Positions 47,655 to 55,748 of a stretch of 64,000 nt of DNA are shown piece after piece (position 1 is the first letter of the stretch; every line of letters starts with the position of its first letter). A program made the position numbers and the translations under genes. Source of the stretch: Devosia nitrariae. Lineage in GTDB: Bacteria; Pseudomonadota; Alphaproteobacteria; Rhizobiales; Devosiaceae. The stretch spans positions 1-64,000 of the forward strand of contig NZ_BSNS01000028.1 of the NCBI RefSeq assembly GCF_030160115.1. Reading direction: 5' to 3'. Below the pieces are notes generated by a model that saw only the letters and a list, made by a program, of their open reading frames with translations, ran no database searches and was not told where the DNA came from.

Positions 47655-49049
47655 ATGAACGGGCAGAAGAAGCCAAACATCCTGCTGATCGGCATCGACT
47701 CGCTGCGGGCCGATCACATGAGCCTTTATGGCTATCCACGTCTGACGACGCCCCATATCGCCGAGTTCGCCAAGGGCGGCGTGGTCTTCGAGAACACGTT
47801 CAGCCCGCACATCCCGACGACCAGCGCCTATGCCTCGATGCTGACCGGCCGGGACTGCTTCGGCACACAGGTCGTGGCGCTCCGCCACAAGGGGGGCCTG
47901 CGCCCCGACATCCGCACGCTCGCCGAGGTCCTGGGCGCCGAGGGCTACAACACCACCTGCGTCGGTTTTACCGGCAACCCGAGCTCCAGGGGCTTCGAGA
48001 AGTACCTCGATTATGCCGGCTGGGGCAGCTGGAACGAGGGGCGCAGCCCCAAGGCGCAGAACCTCAACGCGGTCACCATGCCCGAGCTCGACCGGCTGGT
48101 TGAGGACGACAAGCCGTTTTTCCTGTTCCTGCGCCACATGGATCCGCACGCGCCTTACCTGCCGCCTGAACCCTTCGAGCGCATGTTCTACCACGGCAAC
48201 GAGACGGATCCCGCCAACAGATCGATGGAGCCGGTGATGGCCTTCAAGCCGTTCGCCGATTTCTTCCGCGCCTGGATGCCGCCCGGCATCTCGGACAAGG
48301 ACTATGTGGTTGCCCAATACGACGGAGCCATCGCCTATATGGACACGGCGCTCGCCACCATCTTCACTGCCCTCGAAGCCCGCGGCGTGCTCGACGACAC
48401 CATCGTCGTCATCAACGGCGACCATGGCGAGACCCTCTACGAGCACGAGTGCTGGTTCGATCACCACGGCACCTACGACAACGTCCTGCACGTGCCGCTT
48501 GTCATCCGCTATCCCCAGAGGATTCCGGCCGGCAAGCGCCTTGCCGGTTTCAATCAGCACAAGGACCTGATGCCGACGATCCTCGAACTGGCGGAAATCC
48601 CTTTCGAGGACCCGCACGAGGGCCGCAGCCTCATGCCGATGATTGCCGGCGAGGTCGAGCACTACGATCAGGAATTCTACATCACCGAGTGCACCTGGAT
48701 GCACAAGCACGGCTGGCGTACGCCCGAGTGGAAGCTGATCGTGGCGCTCGAGCCCGACTTCCATTTCAAGCCGGAGGTCGAGCTCTACAACCTCAAGGAC
48801 GACCCGCAAGAAAACAACAACCTCGCTGGCGAGCGCCCGGAGGTCGTCGCCGATCTCAAGGCCCGCATGCAGGCCTGGATCGAAAAGCGCGAGAAGGAAA
48901 CAAGCATGCCCAACCCGATCTACGAGCAGGGCGACTGGCACGGCCAGGCCGGGGTGGGGGCGTTCAAGACCTCCCAGCAGGCCTACGACACCCTCCACAT
49001 CGGCGATCCGAAGCAGGCCGCACGCCTGCAGGCCGAGTCCCGCAAATAA
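47655..49049 (+). CDS. Sulfatase-like hydrolase of the alkaline phosphatase superfamily without formylglycine motif
   Basis: A 464-residue enzyme. Metal sites are visible in NILLIGIDSLRADHMS near residue 14 and VINGDHGETLYEHE near residue 255. Where sulfatases have Cys-x-Pro-x-Arg, this reads PTTSAYASMLTGR: Thr55 replaces Cys, Ser57 the Pro and Tyr59 the Arg. Formylglycine cannot form, so threonine is the likely nucleophile, as in some phosphate-handling members of the superfamily. A phosphodiesterase, phosphonate-ester or other non-sulfate activity is therefore possible. ATG 47655 is chosen; the RBS is poor. It begins the rightward operon 47655-51778. No signal peptide is visible. Confidence 0.8.
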   Translation: MNGQKKPNILLIGIDSLRADHMSLYGYPRLTTPHIAEFAKGGVVFENTFSPHIPTTSAYASMLTGRDCFGTQVVALRHKGGLRPDIRTLAEVLGAEGYNTTCVGFTGNPSSRGFEKYLDYAGWGSWNEGRSPKAQNLNAVTMPELDRLVEDDKPFFLFLRHMDPHAPYLPPEPFERMFYHGNETDPANRSMEPVMAFKPFADFFRAWMPPGISDKDYVVAQYDGAIAYMDTALATIFTALEARGVLDDTIVVINGDHGETLYEHECWFDHHGTYDNVLHVPLVIRYPQRIPAGKRLAGFNQHKDLMPTILELAEIPFEDPHEGRSLMPMIAGEVEHYDQEFYITECTWMHKHGWRTPEWKLIVALEPDFHFKPEVELYNLKDDPQENNNLAGERPEVVADLKARMQAWIEKREKETSMPNPIYEQGDWHGQAGVGAFKTSQQAYDTLHIGDPKQAARLQAESRK

Positions 49050-49114
49050 AGTCGGTGGGGCCGGTCCCCGGCCCCGCATCCCACCCCTACGACCATCCCC
49101 AAGAGGCAGGACTC

Positions 49115-50104
49115 ATGTCCCTTAACGTTGCGATCGTCGGTCTCGGCAATATCGGCAACACCCACGCCCGCGTCTACGACGAGCACCCGCAAACGACCAT
49201 CGTCGCGGTCTGCGACGCCATCGAGGAGAAGGCCAAGGAGGGAGGCGAGCGCTACAAGTGCCGCGCCTTCACCTCGGTCAAGGACATGGTCGAAGCGGGG
49301 CTCGATATAGACATTGCCAGCGTTGCGACGGCCGGCGAGGAGAATGGCGGGCACCACTACGAGCCGACCATGGCGCTGCTGGAAGCCGGTATCCCCGTGC
49401 TCGGTGAGAAGCCCATCTCCAACAGGATCGACGAAGCCGAGAAGATGGTGGCGCTCGCCAAGTCCAAGGGCCTGCGCTACGGCATCAACCTCAATCATCG
49501 CTTCACGCCGGCGGCCCTGCGCCTGAAGGAGTGGATCGATAGCGGACGGCTCGGCCCGCTGAACATCGCGCGCATGACCATGTGGATCAACAATCCCAAC
49601 GAGAGCGCCCCCTATTTCCACATGCGCGCGCTCCACCCGCATTCGCTCGACGTCATGCGCTACTTCTGCGGGGACGTTGCCAAGGTGCAGGCCTTCTTCA
49701 AGAAGGGCGAGGGCCGTCAGATCTGGTCGAACGTCCAGGTCAACCTCATGTTCGAGAGCGGCCTCATCGGCAGCCTCACCGGCTCCTACGACGCCGGTCC
49801 CGGCTATGGGCTCGAAACGCTCGACCTGATGGGCTCCAACGCGCGTGCGGTACTGCGCGACGCCTGCGAGGAACTGGAGTTCTATCCGCGACGCTCGCCC
49901 GAGATCGAACGCTATTCGTGTCTCGGCGGCATGCAAAAGTTCCCGGAGACCTTCAAGAGCCGCATCACGCGCTGGATCGAGCAGAACCTGGAGGGTGCCG
50001 CGCCCGAGGCGATCGACGCCTCCGGCGAGGACGGGCTCAAGGTGCAGCGCATCATCGAGGCGGCGATCAAGTCCTGGGAAACCGATACGGTGGTCACGCT
50101 CTAG
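49115..50104 (+). CDS. Gfo/Idh/MocA-family oxidoreductase
   Basis: A 329-residue NAD(P)-dependent sugar or cyclitol dehydrogenase. The Rossmann motif is VAIVGLGNIGNTHA near residue 5. The family's catalytic lysine is in VLGEKPISN near residue 98. A helix and beta-sheet C-terminal domain covers about residues 125-329, with LHPHSLDVMRYF as the likely His-x-x-x-His/Asp site. ATG 49115 follows AAGAGGCAGG. It follows the hydrolase gene by 65 bp; the sulfotransferase start codon follows its stop directly. It probably oxidises a sugar released in this pathway. Confidence 0.85.
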   Translation: MSLNVAIVGLGNIGNTHARVYDEHPQTTIVAVCDAIEEKAKEGGERYKCRAFTSVKDMVEAGLDIDIASVATAGEENGGHHYEPTMALLEAGIPVLGEKPISNRIDEAEKMVALAKSKGLRYGINLNHRFTPAALRLKEWIDSGRLGPLNIARMTMWINNPNESAPYFHMRALHPHSLDVMRYFCGDVAKVQAFFKKGEGRQIWSNVQVNLMFESGLIGSLTGSYDAGPGYGLETLDLMGSNARAVLRDACEELEFYPRRSPEIERYSCLGGMQKFPETFKSRITRWIEQNLEGAAPEAIDASGEDGLKVQRIIEAAIKSWETDTVVTL

Positions 50105-50827
50105 ATGTCGCTCGTCACCATCATCGGCCGCGGCCACGGCGGCACGCGCGCCATCTCCCACACGCTCTATGCGAGCGGCGTCTATATGGGCCAGACCCTC
50201 AACGCCTCCGGCGACCTGGTGCCGCCCGAAGCGATGTACGAGGCCTGCCGGATCTTCGCGCGCTACGTCGATTGGACCGGCGGCCTCGAATGGGACTTCA
50301 GCCGCGCCCTGAGCGCCGAGATCCCTGCCGAGTTCAGGCAGCTGATCGAAAAGTATCTCGCCGCAGTACTCACCAGCAAAGCCGAGCACCGCGGCTGGAA
50401 GATCCCGGAAACGACGCTGGTCTATCCCTGGATCCAGCGCATGTTCCCCGAGGCCCGGTATGTCTTCTGGATTCGCGATCCGCGCGATTCAATCCTGGCG
50501 ACCCACAAGACCGACGATATGGCCGATTTCGGTATCGACTATCCAAGGTCCGACGACGTCCTGCGCCGGCGGGCGATCTCCTGGAAATATCAGTACGACC
50601 TGGTGCAGGCGACCCCGAAACCTGCGCACTGGCTGGAAGTGCGCTTCGAAGACTTCGTGGACGACCAGGAAGCGACGCTCGAACGGCTCGAGAGATTCCT
50701 CGGCTACGACCTGGCGCGCATCATCGTGCGGCCGGACGCGGTCGGGCGCTGGCGGAGCAGGCCCGGGAAAGACGTGTCGTTCGACTTCTTCGAGCCGGCC
50801 CTCAAAGCCTATCGCTACGATATCTGA
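50105..50827 (+). CDS. Sulfotransferase-family protein
   Basis: A 240-residue protein with two motifs for the sulfate donor PAPS: a 5'-phosphosulfate-like loop at the start (IGRGHGGTRAIS) and a 3'-phosphate motif YVFWIRDPRDSILA near residue 123. The start immediately follows the stop of the dehydrogenase gene. The loop departs from the usual P-K-x-G-T form, so PAPS use is not certain. A sulfotransferase in an apparent catabolic operon is unexpected; it may trap or mark an intermediate, or the operon may build a molecule. Function remains open. Confidence 0.72.
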   Translation: MSLVTIIGRGHGGTRAISHTLYASGVYMGQTLNASGDLVPPEAMYEACRIFARYVDWTGGLEWDFSRALSAEIPAEFRQLIEKYLAAVLTSKAEHRGWKIPETTLVYPWIQRMFPEARYVFWIRDPRDSILATHKTDDMADFGIDYPRSDDVLRRRAISWKYQYDLVQATPKPAHWLEVRFEDFVDDQEATLERLERFLGYDLARIIVRPDAVGRWRSRPGKDVSFDFFEPALKAYRYDI

Positions 50828-50874
50828 AGCGGGATGCGAAAAAGTGGGAACCGGTTTTTCGCGACAATCCCGCT
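50828..50874. repeat. Intergenic repeat element, family B, copy 1
   Basis: A 47-bp nested palindrome: outer arms AGCGGGAT and ATCCCGCT, inner arms GCGAAAAA and TTTTTCGC. It lies directly after the sulfotransferase stop. A related element with GCGAAAAG and CTTTTCGC inner arms occurs at 54468-54513. Confidence 0.7.
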
Positions 50875-50896
50875 ACAACAAGAAGTAGAGAAGCGC

Positions 50897-50919
50897 GTGG
50901 CTTGACTCAGTCAAGTCAC
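50897..50919. promoter_or_regulatory. Long inverted repeat upstream of the isomerase gene
   Basis: CTTGACT and AGTCAAG are perfect arms around one base, extended outward by GTG and CAC with a single mismatch, 23 bp in all. It lies 60 bp before the isomerase start. It looks like an operator, or it could pair in mRNA. Confidence 0.5.
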
Positions 50920-50980
50920 GTCGCGATCGAGCCGGCCGCCTGAGCGGTCGGGAACCGGAAGGTAAAACTGGGAGAGAGCA

Positions 50981-51778
50981 ATGAAGCTCGGCGCCAACAC
51001 CGTCCTCTTTGGCGGACACGACATGGAGACGGCCTTCAAGTATCTGGCCATGGCCGGGTATGACGGGGTCGAGGTCTCAGCCATCAATGGCATGAGCGAG
51101 CACCTCGTCATCGAGCGCTGGCGCGAGATCGCGCCGCAGGTGAAGCGCCTGGCGGCCGACTATGATCTCGAGCTCCTCGCCATGGAGCAACCTTCGCGCG
51201 ACCCGCAGGTGATGGAGGAGGCGATGCAAGCCGCCGTCGAGATCGGCATCCCCATCATCAATTGCGGGCCGGGCGGCAAGACAGGCGACGAGGCGAGCCT
51301 TACAGAATCGATCGATGCCCTGGGCAAGCTTGCGCAGATGGCCGAGCGCTATGGCGTGACCCTTTGCGTCAAGGCCCATATCGGCCATTCGGTGCACGAC
51401 ACCCCGACGACGCTCAAGGTCATGGAGGCGATTTCATCCCCGGCTTTCGGCATTGACATGGATCCCTCGCACATCTTCCGCTCAGGCGAGAACCCGGTCG
51501 AGGCGATCGCCGCGGTCGTTTCCCGCGTCAAGCACGTCCACATCCGCGACTGCCTCAAGGGCCTGACCGGACCGGGCAAGCCGGAAGAACAGGCGAACGG
51601 GCGCGGCGACATCGACCTCGTCGGCTATATCCGCACACTCCACGAGGCCGGCTATACCGGGCCGCTCGATCTCGAGGTGATCGGTGCCAAGGACCATTCG
51701 GTCGAGCAATGCGCCGTGATCGCCGCCGAGGCGCGCGGCCATATGCAGGCCTGCCTCCAGGCGTGCGGCGCTCGCTGA
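50981..51778 (+). CDS. Sugar phosphate isomerase/epimerase family protein (xylose-isomerase-like TIM barrel)
   Basis: A 265-residue AP_endonuc_2-type TIM-barrel protein. Metal-binding acidic and histidine residues are expected in CVKAHIGHSVHDT, GIDMDPSHIF, HVHIRDCLKG and DLEVIGAKDHS, matching the Glu-Asp-His-Glu pattern of 3-keto-sugar and inosose-type isomerases or dehydratases. ATG 50981 has GGGAGAGAG upstream. Together with the Gfo/Idh/MocA protein it suggests an oxidise-then-isomerise route for a sugar. The specific reaction is unknown. Confidence 0.82.
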   Translation: MKLGANTVLFGGHDMETAFKYLAMAGYDGVEVSAINGMSEHLVIERWREIAPQVKRLAADYDLELLAMEQPSRDPQVMEEAMQAAVEIGIPIINCGPGGKTGDEASLTESIDALGKLAQMAERYGVTLCVKAHIGHSVHDTPTTLKVMEAISSPAFGIDMDPSHIFRSGENPVEAIAAVVSRVKHVHIRDCLKGLTGPGKPEEQANGRGDIDLVGYIRTLHEAGYTGPLDLEVIGAKDHSVEQCAVIAAEARGHMQACLQACGAR

Positions 51779-51849
51779 CGTTTTTGCGGCTCGAAAACGC
51801 GATAATTCAATGATTTGGATCTCCCGATCCGGTTCAAAAAAAGCTCTAG
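51779..51849. repeat. Intergenic repeat element, family A, shortened copy
   Basis: It retains TTTTTGCGG, CGAAAACGCG and AAAAGCTCTAG of the family A element but lacks the left half. It lies between convergent genes and overlaps the stop of the methyltransferase gene (51846-51848). Confidence 0.6.
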
Positions 51850-53336
51850 GGCTCGAAGAGCCGCGCTGCGGCAAAGCGGGTCACCGCGTCATCGACCTTT
51901 TGGGGCGTGATCTCTTGGCCGGATTGAGCCGTGAGCGCTTGGGCGATGTCGGCGCGGCTGCGGCTGCCGTCGCATAGGGTGAGGAATGTCCGCGTCAGCT
52001 CCTGGTCGGCATTATGCTCCAGGGAGAGCTTGCTGTGCCTCAGGGTGATCGTGTCGGGCCCGAGGCTCATCATTGCCCGTACGAGCCCCGGGGTGCGCGG
52101 GCGCTCGCCGGGGCTCGTGGTGAAGTTTTGCGGGGTGCCGTGCGCGGTCACGAGGGTGCGGATCGCCAAGCGCCGAACTTCGCCGGCGAGGATCACGCGG
52201 TCGCCCCCGATGCGCTCGGCGAGATCGGCAAGCGTCAGTTCGTTTGGAGACACAGTGAGCAGTTCGTCCATCACCGCGCAAACAAGTGGCGTGCGCGCCA
52301 CCACGTGAGCGGCCCCGTCCGTATAGGCGATGATCGCCTCGCCCTCCTCATCCCGGCTTTCGATCCGCTCGCCCATGTAGCCGAACGAGAGCTCATCGAG
52401 ACCGTTCGGCGCCGGGGGCGGGGGCGCATCGACACGCACGAGGAGCTCGCGACGGAACTGGTGGGCACCGCGCAATATCTCCATGATGTTGCTGCGCTCG
52501 GCCGGATCGTCGCTCGCTTGCGCCAACAGCGCTTTGGCCTCGTCATCGAGGTCACCGGTATAGAGGTCGAAAAGGCTCGCGTCCCCGGCGCAGCGCAATC
52601 CCGCGGTACCCGCTGCGGCGCGAAAGTCAGCAAGGGTGATGGGCGCGTAGTGCTCAGCCAGCCAGTCGTGGACGAAATAGCCCTGCATGTAACGGGGCAG
52701 GTCGTTCATTAATTGGTCGAGCTGGACCTTGAGGCGGGACTGGGAGTGCTGGTTGCGTGCAAGGATCGCCAGCAGCCGCACGGCAGCATCGACACGGGCT
52801 TCGAGCCCGGCAATATCGGCAACGCGCTTGACGAGGAAGCGGTTGATCGCCGCCTTGGGCGCGGCGGCGGGCAGTGCGTCAAAGCTGATATAGGCAACGC
52901 CGCCTGGCTTCAGCCGCGCGCCGATGAGATCGAGGAGCGGCTGGCGTACGAAATAGGGGATCCAAGTGTAGACCCCGTGGCAGATGATGTAATCGAAACC
53001 CTCGCCGGCGAGCGGGTAGGTGGCAACATCGCCGACCGCCAGCTCGACATTGGCGAGGCCCGACAGAGCGAGCACATCGCGGCCGCGCGCGATGGCGGCG
53101 CGCGAGAGGTCGAAGCCGACGCAGCATGCTTGCGGACTGACCGCGGCAATGCCCATGAGGTTGTAGCCGTCCCCGCAGCCGATCTCGAGGATGGAAGCGG
53201 TTGCCGGGTCCGGCCCGCGCCAGCCGTGCAGCAGCCCGGCCGCGCGGATGCGGTCCGGGGTTTGCAGCGCGTTGACCCCGCTCGGATATTGGATGGCGTC
53301 GTAGGCGAAAGGGGCGGCATCGACGACTTCGGCCAT
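51846..53336 (-). CDS. SAM-dependent methyltransferase with methyltransferase regulatory domain
   Basis: A 496-residue protein. The N-terminal class I methyltransferase domain has the SAM motif ILEIGCGDGYNLMGIAA near residue 49 and VGDVATYPLAGEGFDYIICHG at motif III-IV. A MethyltransfReg-type domain follows from about residue 195, and a third helical domain fills the C-terminus to about residue 496. ATG 53336 follows GGAGGAG; the longer frame runs into the repeat upstream. The substrate is unknown. It lies between the sugar operon and the T6SS accessory genes. Confidence 0.8.
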   Translation of the reverse strand: MAEVVDAAPFAYDAIQYPSGVNALQTPDRIRAAGLLHGWRGPDPATASILEIGCGDGYNLMGIAAVSPQACCVGFDLSRAAIARGRDVLALSGLANVELAVGDVATYPLAGEGFDYIICHGVYTWIPYFVRQPLLDLIGARLKPGGVAYISFDALPAAAPKAAINRFLVKRVADIAGLEARVDAAVRLLAILARNQHSQSRLKVQLDQLMNDLPRYMQGYFVHDWLAEHYAPITLADFRAAAGTAGLRCAGDASLFDLYTGDLDDEAKALLAQASDDPAERSNIMEILRGAHQFRRELLVRVDAPPPPAPNGLDELSFGYMGERIESRDEEGEAIIAYTDGAAHVVARTPLVCAVMDELLTVSPNELTLADLAERIGGDRVILAGEVRRLAIRTLVTAHGTPQNFTTSPGERPRTPGLVRAMMSLGPDTITLRHSKLSLEHNADQELTRTFLTLCDGSRSRADIAQALTAQSGQEITPQKVDDAVTRFAAARLFEP

Positions 53337-53353
53337 CACGGGCTCCTCCCGAC

Positions 53354-53460
53354 CTAGAGCGTTTTCAGCAAAAGTGGACACCACTTTTGCGGTCCGAAAA
53401 CGCGTCACTTCAAGATTTAGAGCTCACGTTCCGATGCAATCGGAACGTGAAAAGCTCTGG
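53354..53460. repeat. Intergenic repeat element, family A, copy 2
   Basis: About 107 bp, beginning CTAGAGCGTTTTCAGC and ending AAAAGCTCTGG, with the inner hairpin CACGTTCCGAT/ATCGGAACGTG. It is nearly identical to copies 1 and 3 over their first and last thirds. It lies between a methyltransferase and a DUF1036 gene. Confidence 0.78.
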
Positions 53461-53472
53461 CGGCCGGCGCGC

Positions 53473-53934
53473 TCATTGTCCCTGACCGGGCGCGGCGGCA
53501 AGCGCGTCGGTCAGGAACAGCGTCCAACGCTCGACCGCCTGGGTGTCCACCTCGAGAAATTTGCCCTGACTGTGGCCGCGTTGCCAGCAGGAGTCGATCC
53601 CCAAAATGGCAAAGCGGCGCGTACCGATGCACATGTCGACATTGCCATCGAGGATCGGCTGGCCGAAGACGTCGATGGCATAGACATAGATGTAGCGGTT
53701 AACGAGCTCGTCGCGGATCACGGTGGCGCACTGGTTGGAGCCGATCGTCCACCACCCCTCGGTGCGGAACGCCTCACCTGCGCTCTGGCCAATAGCGACG
53801 TTGACCACATCGAGCGTCTGATTGCAGACATCGAACTCGGCGCGGGCCGGCAGCGCGAATGACCAGAAGCCTGCGGCAAGGGCAATTCCCAGCAACAGCC
53901 GGTCGTCAACAGGGTTGTGAAGGCGGCGGGCCAT
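53473..53934 (-). CDS. Periplasmic DUF1036-family protein
   Basis: A 153-residue protein with an N-terminal signal (about residues 12-32, ending LPARA) and a DUF1036 domain: FDVCNQTLDVVNVAIG, EGWWTIGSNQCATV, YIYVYAIDVFGQPILD and FLEVDTQAVERW. Four cysteines could form disulfides. The family is widespread in Alphaproteobacteria and of unknown function. ATG 53934 is chosen because the signal peptide starts there. It is divergent from another small secreted protein next to the exbB gene. Confidence 0.75.
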   Translation of the reverse strand: MARRLHNPVDDRLLLGIALAAGFWSFALPARAEFDVCNQTLDVVNVAIGQSAGEAFRTEGWWTIGSNQCATVIRDELVNRYIYVYAIDVFGQPILDGNVDMCIGTRRFAILGIDSCWQRGHSQGKFLEVDTQAVERWTLFLTDALAAAPGQGQ

Positions 53935-54010
53935 CGGCTGCACTTTCCCTCTTGAAGTCTCGGCCCCTAGAATGCTCTGCTTGCCGAAGGGCAGCAAGGG
54001 AGGCAAGGGC

Positions 54011-54466
54011 ATGCGGACGATCCGAGCGTTGGCAGCCGCTGGAGCATTACTGGCGTGCCTTGGGGTGCCGGCGAGGGCGCAGGATGCGGAGTCTCCGGCC
54101 GGCGCCCTTTACGTTCAGCTCAACAATGTCCAGACGGTCGGTGCCGATTGCCAGCTGACCTTCGTGATGCGCAACCAGACGGGCGAGACCATCACCCGCA
54201 GCGCCTATAACATGGCGATCATCGATGTGGACGGACAGGTTTCGACCCTCATCACCTTCGAGTTCCTGCCGCTGCCGGCGGGTGATACGAAGGTGCAGCA
54301 GTTTGCGCTGGCCGGTCAGAGCTGCGAAGCGCTCTCCGGACTGCTCGTCAATGAAGTGGTGACGTGCGAAACACCGGCGGGAAAATCGGAGCTCTGCGCT
54401 GCGGATTTGCGCCAGTCCTCGAGGGTAGACGTTGCGTTTCCTTGGGACCTCGAGGTGGATTTCTAG
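54011..54466 (+). CDS. Small secreted protein of unknown function upstream of exbB
   Basis: A 151-residue protein with a signal peptide (about residues 1-23, ending VPARAQ). The mature part is predicted mostly beta, with CQLTFVMRNQTG, FEFLPLPAGDTKVQQF and five cysteines. ATG 54011 follows GGGAGG. I recognise no family. It precedes exbB-exbD-exbD by 189 bp in the same direction and probably belongs with them. It resembles the DUF1036 protein only in size and export. Confidence 0.6.
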   Translation: MRTIRALAAAGALLACLGVPARAQDAESPAGALYVQLNNVQTVGADCQLTFVMRNQTGETITRSAYNMAIIDVDGQVSTLITFEFLPLPAGDTKVQQFALAGQSCEALSGLLVNEVVTCETPAGKSELCAADLRQSSRVDVAFPWDLEVDF

Positions 54467-54467
54467 A

Positions 54468-54513
54468 GCAACGTGCGAAAAGGTGAATGCCGGCTTTTCG
54501 CAAGAAGCGTTGC
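54468..54513. repeat. Intergenic repeat element, family B, copy 2
   Basis: Outer arms GCAACG and CGTTGC and inner arms GCGAAAAG and CTTTTCGC form a nested palindrome, similar in plan to 50828-50874. It lies just after the small secreted protein stop. Confidence 0.6.
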
Positions 54514-54655
54514 GACAACTAAGAACCAGTGCCGGCGCTCTGATGAGACTCTAGCGCGTTCGACGTTGGCCAACGCAACTGTCCTGGTCTGGCGCAAACG
54601 CGAGGACTGCGGAATCTAGAGCCGGCCCGAATTCCAGGCCGGGCGGGAGGTACCG

Positions 54656-55288
54656 ATGCTCGAGGTCATCATTGGCCAGCTCTTCTCGCTCGGCGGGCCG
54701 ATCCTCGTCCTGCTGATTGCCATGTCGCTCCTTGGGCTCACTGCCGCGATCTACAAGGCCCTGCAATTCGCCAGGCTCGGCGTCGGCCGCCACGGCGGCT
54801 CGCGTCGCGCCCTGGCGGCGTGGACAACGGGCGACGCGCGCGGCGCTCTCGACATCGCCGGTGCCGATCGAGCCGCGATCAGCAGGGTGATCGCGGCGGG
54901 GATGACCGCACTCATCAGCAACCCGGGGGACGTGGCGCATGCCGAGCAGGTCGCCGCCCAGGAGGCGCAGCGGTTCCTTGCCACCCTTTCGCGGTACCTG
55001 CGCGCCATCGAGTCCATTGTCCAGGCCGCCCCGATGCTGGGGCTCTTGGGCACCGTCATCGGCATGATCGATGCCTTCGCCAACGTTGCCGCCGGCGGCG
55101 GAGCGGCCGATCCCTCGGCACTTGCCGGCGGCATCTGGGTGGCCCTGACGACGACGGCACTGGGGCTGATCGTCGCCATTCCCTTCTATTTCATCTCCGT
55201 CTGGCTCGAAGGTCGCCTCGATGCCGAGCGAACGGCTCTCGAACTGGCGATCAGCGAGGTGACCCTTGCCCGCGTCCGCCCCGCATAG
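54656..55288 (+). CDS. exbB: MotA/TolQ/ExbB proton channel family protein
   Basis: A 210-residue inner-membrane protein with three helices: one near residues 10-32 and a pair near 125-145 and 160-185 that forms the proton channel wall. The typical segment is ESIVQAAPMLGLLGTVIGMIDAF. It forms, with ExbD/TolR-type partners, a proton-driven motor that stresses a periplasmic partner. ATG 54656 follows GGGAGG. It begins a tight operon with two exbD-type genes and a TonB-like gene. A Tol-type role is less likely, as tolA and tolB are absent. Confidence 0.86.
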   Translation: MLEVIIGQLFSLGGPILVLLIAMSLLGLTAAIYKALQFARLGVGRHGGSRRALAAWTTGDARGALDIAGADRAAISRVIAAGMTALISNPGDVAHAEQVAAQEAQRFLATLSRYLRAIESIVQAAPMLGLLGTVIGMIDAFANVAAGGGAADPSALAGGIWVALTTTALGLIVAIPFYFISVWLEGRLDAERTALELAISEVTLARVRPA

Positions 55289-55322
55289 GCCGCCGGCTGG
55301 GTCCGGAGGTCTCCTCGCGCCG

Positions 55323-55748
55323 ATGACGCGGGTGCCGGTGCGCAAGCGGCGCACCTTCATGCTGACGCCGCTCGTCGACGTGATGTTCCTGGTGCTGATC
55401 TTCTTCATGCTGTCCTCGCAGACCGGCCGCTACGGTCTGTTGTCCATCGTCCCGCCCGCACGGGCCGAGACAGATGCGGCCGCGGCGGTTCCGGCGGTTG
55501 CCGATCCGGCGGGGGCAGAGTTGGTGGTTACGATCGGGCCGGGCGCGGTCCGCATCGGCGGACGATCGATCGCAACCAATGCCCTGCCTGGAGCGCTTTC
55601 GGCCCTGAGGTCGGCAGGATACGAGCACGCCGTGCTGCTGACGACCACGGCAGCGAGCGTCCAGGATGTGGTCTCGGTGCTTGAAGCCTTCGAGAGTGCC
55701 CGGTTCGCCCGTACGCGGCTGGTGCGGGAAGCGGGGGTGGCACCATGA
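55323..55748 (+). CDS. exbD: ExbD/TolR-family protein (first copy)
   Basis: A 141-residue protein with a short cytoplasmic start, one helix (TPLVDVMFLVLIFFMLSSQ) carrying the conserved Asp that moves protons, and a periplasmic domain. ATG 55323 follows GGAGG at 13 bases; a start at 55266 inside exbB is possible. It overlaps the second exbD-type gene by four bases. Two ExbD-type proteins with one ExbB suggests a hetero-dimer in the motor. Confidence 0.85.
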   Translation: MTRVPVRKRRTFMLTPLVDVMFLVLIFFMLSSQTGRYGLLSIVPPARAETDAAAAVPAVADPAGAELVVTIGPGAVRIGGRSIATNALPGALSALRSAGYEHAVLLTTTAASVQDVVSVLEAFESARFARTRLVREAGVAP

